Positions 58,359 to 64,000 of a stretch of DNA of 64,000 nucleotides are shown one piece after another (positions within the stretch are counted from its first letter, which is position 1; each line of letters opens with the position of its first letter). The stretch lies in the NCBI RefSeq assembly GCF_029051645.1, contig NZ_JAACFS010000011.1:1-64000 (forward strand), given 5' to 3'. The notes below the pieces were generated by a model. It ran no database searches, was not told the origin of the DNA, and saw nothing but the letters and a program-made list of their open reading frames with translations. The position numbers and the translations under genes are program-made. The stretch comes from Bradyrhizobium sp. CSA112 (GTDB lineage: Bacteria; Pseudomonadota; Alphaproteobacteria; Rhizobiales; Xanthobacteraceae).

Positions 58359-59654
58359 ATGGCCGCAGCGAGAGACCAGGCCGCACGCATCGTTCGCGCC
58401 GGATCGGAAACGGCGAACGATGAAGCTGCGCCCGAGGCCGGCGCCCAGCTTGCGGACCAGTTGCGGACTAACGTCGCGGAAGAAACCCGGCGTCGTCCCG
58501 CCGAGTCGCCCGGCGCCGAGCGGCCAGTCGCGCCATCCACCGGCACCGATGCAGCGGCGGCGAAATCGGGCAAGCGCAAATTCGTCATGATAGGCGCGCT
58601 TGGACTGCTCGCGCTGGCCGCGATCGGTTACGGCGTCTACTTCGTCATGGTCGGGCGCTTCTATGTCTCGACCGATGATGCCTATGTCCGCTCCAACAAC
58701 ACCATGCTCGGCGCCCGGGTGTCCGGCCATGTCGCGGCAATCCTGCCTCGCGACAATTCGCTCGTTGGCGCCGGCGATGTAATTTTCAGGATCGACGACG
58801 GCGATTACCGGATTGCTGTGGAAGCCGCGCGCAGCAAGATCGCGACCCAACAGGCCACCATCGACCGCATCGGCCGTCAGGTCACGGCGCTCGAAAGCGC
58901 CGTCGAGCAAACCAAAGCGCAGCTCGCTTCCGCGGAAGCCGCGATGAAGCGCGCCGGCCTCGACTTCGATCGCCAGCAGGCGCTGAGCACCAAGGGTTTT
59001 GCCTCGCGCGCCGCCTTCGAGGTCTCTGAAGCCAGCCGCGATCAGGGCGTCGCTGCGGTGAGGTCGGCGCAAGCGGCCTTTGACGCCGCGCGCGACAATG
59101 TCGAGGTGACGAAAGCGCAACAGGCCGAGGCCCGCGCGCAGCTTGCGGAATTGCAGACCCAGCTCGCCAAGGCGGAGCGCGACCTCGCCTTCACCTCGGT
59201 GCGTGCGCCCATCGACGGCACCTTCTCCAACCGCCTCGTCAATGCCGGTGATTTCATCCAGGCCGGGCAGCGGCTTGCCAATGTGGTGCCGCTCAACGAC
59301 GTCTTCATCGACGCCAACTACAAGGAAACCCAGCTCAAGCGCATCCGGCCCGGCCAGCCGGTGAAGATTTCGGTCGACGCCTACGGTCACCGCAAGTTCG
59401 CCGGCGTCGTCGACAGCATTTCACCGGCGGCAGGCTCGGTGTTCACGCTGCTGCCGCCGGACAACGCCACCGGCAATTTCACCAAGATCGTACAGCGGCT
59501 GCCGGTTCGTATTCGCGTGCCGAAGGAAGTCGCAAAGCAGAACCTGCTGCGCGCCGGCATGTCGGTCTACACTACCGTCGACACCCGCGAGGGCGCGGCC
59601 GACGCGGACAGCGAGGCCGATCTCGATGCGCCCGGGATGGTTCAACCGCAGTAA
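58359..59654 (+). CDS. EmrA-type membrane fusion protein (HlyD family)
   Basis: A 431-residue periplasmic adaptor for a multidrug efflux pump. A long charged N-terminus (about 1-70) precedes one inner-membrane segment (about 75-98). The HlyD lipoyl half-motifs appear as STDDAYVRSNNTMLGARVSG and LVNAGDFIQAGQRLANVVPL, flanking a coiled-coil hairpin rich in Ala/Gln/Glu (about 160-270). The following gene is the EmrB-type transporter, so the two form a tripartite pump with an outer-membrane channel encoded elsewhere. GGGGGAGG stands before ATG 58359. Confidence 0.93.
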   Translation: MAAARDQAARIVRAGSETANDEAAPEAGAQLADQLRTNVAEETRRRPAESPGAERPVAPSTGTDAAAAKSGKRKFVMIGALGLLALAAIGYGVYFVMVGRFYVSTDDAYVRSNNTMLGARVSGHVAAILPRDNSLVGAGDVIFRIDDGDYRIAVEAARSKIATQQATIDRIGRQVTALESAVEQTKAQLASAEAAMKRAGLDFDRQQALSTKGFASRAAFEVSEASRDQGVAAVRSAQAAFDAARDNVEVTKAQQAEARAQLAELQTQLAKAERDLAFTSVRAPIDGTFSNRLVNAGDFIQAGQRLANVVPLNDVFIDANYKETQLKRIRPGQPVKISVDAYGHRKFAGVVDSISPAAGSVFTLLPPDNATGNFTKIVQRLPVRIRVPKEVAKQNLLRAGMSVYTTVDTREGAADADSEADLDAPGMVQPQ

Positions 59655-59702
59655 TTGTTCCTGAAGCCCGGGCGAAAGCCCGGCGCCCGTGCCGAGCTGA
59701 CC

Positions 59703-61292
59703 ATGGCCGACGCCACCGCCGCATCGCCTCCCGCGATGAATGCCGCGAACGACGCATCCGAGCGCATCCCGCCGCGGCGGCTGTTTGCGTTTCTCATCAT
59801 GGTGTTCGGGATGTTCATGTCGATCCTGGACATCCAGGTCGTCTCGGCGTCGCTGTCGGAGATCCAAGCCGGCCTGTCGGCCAGCTCCAGCGAAGTGTCG
59901 TGGGTGCAGACCTCTTACCTCGTCGCCGAGGTAATCGCGATCCCGCTGTCCGGCTTCCTGTCGCGCGCGTTCGGCACCCGCCTATTGTTTGCGATTTCCG
60001 CCTCCGGCTTCACGATCGCGAGCTTCTTCTGCGGATTTGCCTCGACCATCGAGCAGATGATCCTGTGGCGCGCAATCCAGGGATTTCTCGGCGCCGGCAT
60101 GATCCCCACCGTGTTCGCATCCGCCTACACGGTATTTCCGCGCTCGAAATTCCACATCGTCGGTCCGATCATCGGGCTTGTCGCGACGCTGGCGCCGACC
60201 ATCGGGCCCACCGTCGGCGGCTACATCACCGGCATGATGTCGTGGCACTGGCTGTTCTTCATCAACATCGTCCCCGGCATCGGCATCACCATCGGCGTGC
60301 TGGCGCTGGTCGATTTCGACCGGCCGAACTTTGCGCTGCTCGAGCATTTCGACTGGTGGGGCCTCCTGTTCATGGCGGGCTTTCTCGGCACGCTCGAATA
60401 TGTGCTGGAAGAAGGCCCGCAGTCGCAGTGGCTGGAAGACACCTCGATCGCGGTCTGCGCAGCGATCTGCGTGGTCTCGGCGATCGCGTTCTTCTGGCGC
60501 GTGCTCAGCGCGCGCGAGCCGATCGTCGACCTCAGAACCTTCACCGACCGCAATTTCGCCGTCGGCTGCCTGATCTCGCTCTGCGTCGGCGTCGGCCTTT
60601 ACGGTCTCACCTACATCTATCCGCGCTATCTGGCCGAAGTCCGCGGCTACAGCGCGCTGATGATCGGCGAGACCTTGTTCATCTCGGGTCTCACCATGTT
60701 CCTCACCGCGCCGATCGTGGGGCGGCTGATGACGAAATACGACATGCGCTATTTGATCGCGATCGGCCTCGTCCTGTTCGGGCTCGGCACCTACCAGATG
60801 ACGTGGATCACCAAGGACTATGATTTCTACGAATTGCTGATCCCGCAGCTCCTGCGCGGCGTCGGCATGATGCTCGCAATAGTGCCGACCAACACCATCG
60901 CGCTCGGCACGCTGGCGCCGGAGCGGGTGAAGAACGCCTCCGGGCTGTTCAACCTGACGCGCAACCTCGGCGGCGCGGTCGGGCTTGCCGTCATCAACCA
61001 GGTGCTCAACGAGCGCACTGATCTGCACATCTCGCGCCTGCACGACCGCGTCACCTGGGGCAACGCGACCGCGGTCGAAACGCTCAACATGTTGACCCAG
61101 CGCATGCAGGGCATGGGCGATTCCGCACTGATGGCGATGAAGCAATTGTCGCAGATCGTGCACCGCCAGGCGGTGGTGATGGGCTATGGCGATGCCTTCT
61201 TCATGCTGACGGTGTTTTATTTCGGCCTGAGCCTGTTCGTGCTGGTGCTGAAGAAGCCATCCGCAGCGGTGGCTGGCGGCGACGCCCATTAG
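59703..61292 (+). CDS. EmrB-type MFS drug efflux transporter (DHA2, 14 TM)
   Basis: A 529-residue proton-coupled exporter of the DHA2 family, with about 14 hydrophobic segments. Typical motifs: FGMFMSILDIQVVSASLSEI (motif D1-like, near 37-56), ILWRAIQGFLGAGMIPTVFA and the motif C-type ATLAPTIGPTVGGYI. ATG 59703 is chosen over the TTG 59655 upstream because it follows AGCTGACC and gives a normal N-terminus. It is 48 bases after the EmrA-type stop and should be co-transcribed with it. Confidence 0.92.
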   Translation: MADATAASPPAMNAANDASERIPPRRLFAFLIMVFGMFMSILDIQVVSASLSEIQAGLSASSSEVSWVQTSYLVAEVIAIPLSGFLSRAFGTRLLFAISASGFTIASFFCGFASTIEQMILWRAIQGFLGAGMIPTVFASAYTVFPRSKFHIVGPIIGLVATLAPTIGPTVGGYITGMMSWHWLFFINIVPGIGITIGVLALVDFDRPNFALLEHFDWWGLLFMAGFLGTLEYVLEEGPQSQWLEDTSIAVCAAICVVSAIAFFWRVLSAREPIVDLRTFTDRNFAVGCLISLCVGVGLYGLTYIYPRYLAEVRGYSALMIGETLFISGLTMFLTAPIVGRLMTKYDMRYLIAIGLVLFGLGTYQMTWITKDYDFYELLIPQLLRGVGMMLAIVPTNTIALGTLAPERVKNASGLFNLTRNLGGAVGLAVINQVLNERTDLHISRLHDRVTWGNATAVETLNMLTQRMQGMGDSALMAMKQLSQIVHRQAVVMGYGDAFFMLTVFYFGLSLFVLVLKKPSAAVAGGDAH

Positions 61293-61619
61293 TACGAGTG
61301 GCAACACGCGATCACGCTGATGTCATGTTGCAAATCACCCGCGATGCATTTATAAGCAGCGCATTGTCGCTCGAACCGGGGAGATTTGCATGATTTCGAT
61401 GTATTCGCAGATCGCGCCCTCGCGTCCGATGCTCGTGCTGGTATTTCGGTCGCGTCGCTGAGCGCGATCTCCGCCGGCCCTGATCGGGTCTGACACCCGA
61501 TCTCCAAAGCTTCCCAACGACTTAACGCTATTGTTCAACGACGCTTGCGTTCGGCCTGAAGCCACCGCGCGTCAATTCAGATGGAGCCGGCGTGTGTCTG
61601 CGCACAGCCGGATGAGGCC
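61293..61619 (+). other. Leader region of the ABC exporter gene, with short ORF and hairpin
   Basis: 327 bases without a normal gene. It holds a 23-codon frame at 61390-61461 (begins MISMYSQIAPSRP, with GGGGAGATTTGC upstream) and, 20 bases after it, a hairpin GATCGGG/CCCGATC at 61482-61502 with a seven-base loop. Either may be chance, or they may form a regulatory leader of the gene at 61620. Confidence 0.3.
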
Positions 61620-63422
61620 ATGACCGTTCAAACAGACAAACGACCCGCGGCGATTCGCGTGGTGATCCCGTTCGTGTTCCGCCACTGGCTGCAACAGCCC
61701 GGCCGCGCCGTCGTCGTCGCCGGCGGGCTGCTCGGCGCGACCGCGGCCGACCTGTTCATGCCGATCTTCTCCGGCCGCCTGGTCGATGCGCTGACCTCGG
61801 GCGCTTCGGACGCGGCGGCGCGACATGCCGCGTTCGTTGCCTTCGGTGGGATCGTGGCGCTCGGCCTGTTGTCGATGATCCTGCGACTGACCGGCCTGCA
61901 GGCGATCGTGCCGTTCACGCTGAAGACCATGTCAGACGTGTCGCGCGATGCTTTTGCGCGCGTGCAGCGCTTTTCGACCGACTGGCACGCCAACAGCTTT
62001 GCCGGCTCAACCGTGCGCAAGGTCACGCGCGGCATGTGGGCGCTCGACCTGCTTAACGACACCATCCTGATGGCGCTGGCGCCGTCGCTGCTGGTGCTGC
62101 TGGGCTCGATGATCCTGCTCGGGCTGCACTGGCCCGTGCTCGGCGCGGTCATCGCAGTGGGCACCGTGATCTACGTGTCGATGACGCTGGCGTTCTCGGT
62201 GAACTACATCGCCCCCGCTGCGCGTGTCTCCAATGCCTGGGACACCAAAGTCGGCGGCACGTTGGCGGACGCCCTGACCTGCAACGCGGTGGTAAAATCC
62301 TTCGGCGCGGAAGCGCGCGAGGATGCGCGGCTTGCCGGCGTCATTGGCCGATGGCGCACGCGCGTACGTCGAACCTGGCTGCGCTACAATTACACCTCCA
62401 CCGCGCAGCTCGCGGTGCTGCTGTGCTTTCGCGCTTCCGTGATCGGCGGGGCGATCCTGCTGTGGATCGCGGGTCGCGCCACGCCGGGCGACGTCACCTA
62501 TGTGCTGACCAGCTACTACATCATCCACGCGTATCTGCGCGACGTCGGCATGCACATCAATAACCTGCAGCGTTCGGTGAACGACATGGAGGAGCTGGTC
62601 GCGATCCATGGCGAGCCGATCGGCATTGCGGACGCGCCTGATGCGAAGCCGATCGACATCCAGGGCGGCCGCATCGTGTTCGACGACGTGACGTTCCACT
62701 ACGGCGGCCATCGCGCGCCGTTGTATGGCGGCCTGTCGGTAGAGATCCGCGCCGGCGAGCGGGTCGGCCTGGTCGGCCGTTCCGGCTCCGGCAAGACCAC
62801 CTTCGTCAAGCTGGTGCAACGGCTCTACGACGTCAGCGGCGGCAAGATCCTGATCGACCATCAAGATATCGCTTTAGCCACGCAGCAATCGCTGCGCAGC
62901 CAGATCGCAATCGTGCAGCAGGACCCGATCCTGTTTCATCGTACGCTGGCCGAGAACATCGCTTATGGCCGGCCGGGCGCCAGCATGGCTGCAATCGAGC
63001 AGGCGGCCCGGCTCGCCAACGCGCACGACTTCATCCTGCGGCTGCCGAAAGGCTACGGCACGCTGGTCGGCGAACGCGGCGTCAAGCTGTCGGGCGGCGA
63101 GCGGCAGCGTGTCGCGCTGGCGCGTGCGTTCCTGGCAGATGCGCCGGTTCTGATCCTGGACGAGGCGACCTCGAGCCTCGATTCGGAATCGGAAGGCTTG
63201 ATCCAGCAGGCGATGGAGCGGCTGATGAAAGGGCGCACCTCGATCGTGATCGCCCACCGGCTATCGACGGTGCGCAGCCTCGACCGCATCCTGGTATTCG
63301 ACCGCGGCGAGATCGTCGAGCAGGGCACGCACGCGGCGCTGACGGCGCGGCCCGGCGGCATCTATCGCGGGCTGTTCGAGCTGCAGGCCACCGAGTTCGG
63401 CCGCATCTCGGCGGCCGAATGA
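61620..63422 (+). CDS. ABC exporter, fused membrane and ATPase domains
   Basis: A 600-residue half-transporter of the type I exporter class (MsbA/ATM1-like), expected to work as a homodimer. Six membrane helices occupy about residues 20-310; the ATPase has Walker A GRSGSGKTTF, an intact LSGGERQRVALARAF signature, Walker B VLILDEATSSLDSES and a switch His in IAHRLSTV. Exporters of this sequence type are lipid, heavy-metal or drug pumps; no substrate can be read off. ATG 61620 is used because GGATGAGG precedes it; ATG 61581 in the same frame has no ribosome site. Confidence 0.92.
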   Translation: MTVQTDKRPAAIRVVIPFVFRHWLQQPGRAVVVAGGLLGATAADLFMPIFSGRLVDALTSGASDAAARHAAFVAFGGIVALGLLSMILRLTGLQAIVPFTLKTMSDVSRDAFARVQRFSTDWHANSFAGSTVRKVTRGMWALDLLNDTILMALAPSLLVLLGSMILLGLHWPVLGAVIAVGTVIYVSMTLAFSVNYIAPAARVSNAWDTKVGGTLADALTCNAVVKSFGAEAREDARLAGVIGRWRTRVRRTWLRYNYTSTAQLAVLLCFRASVIGGAILLWIAGRATPGDVTYVLTSYYIIHAYLRDVGMHINNLQRSVNDMEELVAIHGEPIGIADAPDAKPIDIQGGRIVFDDVTFHYGGHRAPLYGGLSVEIRAGERVGLVGRSGSGKTTFVKLVQRLYDVSGGKILIDHQDIALATQQSLRSQIAIVQQDPILFHRTLAENIAYGRPGASMAAIEQAARLANAHDFILRLPKGYGTLVGERGVKLSGGERQRVALARAFLADAPVLILDEATSSLDSESEGLIQQAMERLMKGRTSIVIAHRLSTVRSLDRILVFDRGEIVEQGTHAALTARPGGIYRGLFELQATEFGRISAAE

Positions 63423-63488
63423 GGTGAGCATTGTTGCGGGCCCGATCCATGTCGGAATATGTTTTCCGGCATCAAGGGGGCTCGCGCG

Positions 63489-63890
63489 ATGCGCTGGTTT
63501 GAGAAAGAGCGGAAGCCGGATGTCTGGGAAGTTGCCGACGATCAGCCGTTGGGCGATATCGGCGCGGCCCACAAGATCCGCAACATCTGTGTTTCCGCAG
63601 GCGCCATCGCGGAAAAGATGGCGGCGCCCGGCGGGCGCGATGCCGAGAAGAAGCGAGCCGACGACGCTCAACGATACCAGGCCGCCATCAAGTGCGCGCT
63701 CGAAATAGTGATGCAAATCTCCCACGATTCGATGCGTGACGTTTCAGTGAGCCAGATCATCAAGCTGTGTGTACAGGTGGATCACCTGAAAACCGCAAGG
63801 GTTCTACTCCGCGCCATCCAGTCGGAAAAGATGAGGGCAGAGTTGGTGGCCGATCACCCGAAGCTAATCGATCAGGATGCCGCCAACTGA
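63489..63890 (+). CDS. Hypothetical protein
   Basis: A 133-residue soluble helical protein (for example RDAEKKRADDAQRYQAAIKC, then EIVMQISHDSMRDVSVSQII), with no membrane segment or recognisable domain. ATG 63489 has AAGGGGG upstream, better than the in-frame ATG 63459. It follows the ABC exporter by 66 bases and may share its transcript. Its 3' end overlaps a possible minus-strand gene that leaves the window. Confidence 0.65.
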   Translation: MRWFEKERKPDVWEVADDQPLGDIGAAHKIRNICVSAGAIAEKMAAPGGRDAEKKRADDAQRYQAAIKCALEIVMQISHDSMRDVSVSQIIKLCVQVDHLKTARVLLRAIQSEKMRAELVADHPKLIDQDAAN

Positions 63891-64000
63891 GGCGGCTTCC
63901 GATCGCGTTGCGGCGGTGAGGGCGCCGCCTTGGCGCGCGTTCGCGTCGAGATCGCAACCGTCACCACGACCGCCGCGGCGAACAGCAGGATCTGCAGCGT
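63872..64000 (-). CDS. Partial gene, C-terminal membrane segment
   Basis: An open minus-strand frame entering from beyond the window ends at 63872. It reads ILLFAAAVVVTVAISTRTRA, then a proline-rich basic tail to the stop. That pattern is the last membrane helix and cytosolic tail of a membrane protein, but 43 codons are too few to name it. It would overlap the stop region of the convergent gene by 19 bases. Low confidence. Confidence 0.35.
   Translation of the reverse strand, partial: TLQILLFAAAVVVTVAISTRTRAKAAPSPPQRDRKPPQLAAS

Noticed and set aside
58359..63422. A single operon from the EmrA-type gene to the ABC exporter
   Set aside because: The 327-base gap before the exporter with a hairpin argues for a separate transcription unit, although co-regulation is possible.

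Overview
The window is a single chromosomal stretch of a high-G+C alphaproteobacterium, most likely Bradyrhizobium or a close relative. The case rests on gene content: a glpRDSTPQUV-type glycerol locus, a TPP-riboswitch thiO-thiS-thiG-thiE-thiC operon, BA14K-like, PRC-barrel and DUF2147 envelope proteins, and many short palindromic repeats of types I associate with Bradyrhizobiaceae. That assignment is from memory, not from a search. I saw no rRNA, tRNA, CRISPR array, transposase or phage genes.

Layout. 0.3-4 kb: flavin reductase-like protein, L,D-transpeptidase, exported SMP-30-like protein, small membrane-anchored protein. 4.2-10.3 kb: a tight beta-oxidation operon (FadE-like dehydrogenase, thiolase, FadJ-type fusion, hotdog thioesterase). 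10.3-11.6 kb: small envelope and hypothetical genes. 11.8-20.4 kb: glycerol-3-phosphate regulator and dehydrogenase followed by a six-gene glycerol ABC importer, closed by a strong terminator. 20.5-25 kb: Old Yellow Enzyme, SPFH-like protein, a repeat-rich gene-poor stretch, an orphan Fis-type HTH protein, a zinc-ribbon protein and a frameshifted RidA pseudogene. 25.1-27.4 kb: an AT-richer two-gene island (membrane-anchored HEPN-like protein plus DUF262-HNH nuclease) that looks like acquired defence DNA. 27.5-32.6 kb: thiamine operon on the minus strand behind a TPP riboswitch. 32.7-39.7 kb: cell-envelope genes (lytic transglycosylase, PRC-barrels, DUF4403, second L,D-transpeptidase, TAXI receptor), a zinc ribbon and dodecin. 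39.8-45.8 kb: a lipid-flavoured neighbourhood (glycosyltransferase, PE N-methyltransferase-like enzyme, Mpo1/DUF962-like membrane protein, class III aminotransferase divergent from a phosphatidylserine decarboxylase, Nudix). 45.9-50.3 kb: divergent DUF2147 paralogues, an extensin-like lipoprotein and unknowns. 50.3-54.6 kb: TetR regulator, fused molybdenum hydroxylase and FAD subunit. 55.2-57.5 kb: TonB-dependent siderophore receptor. 57.5-63.9 kb: TetR regulator, EmrA/EmrB-type efflux pair, ABC exporter and a hypothetical gene.

How the parts work together. The glycerol locus imports glycerol through GlpV/GlpPQ/GlpST and oxidises the phosphorylated product with GlpD under GlpR; a glycerol kinase is not in the window. 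The fad operon carries one full beta-oxidation turn. The thi genes make both halves of thiamine phosphate and are gated by TPP. The best candidate for an undescribed system is the HEPN plus DUF262-HNH pair. The most unusual mechanistic detail is the complementary loss of ABC motifs in GlpS and GlpT. The most unusual non-coding feature is the strongly self-complementary repeat near 23 kb.
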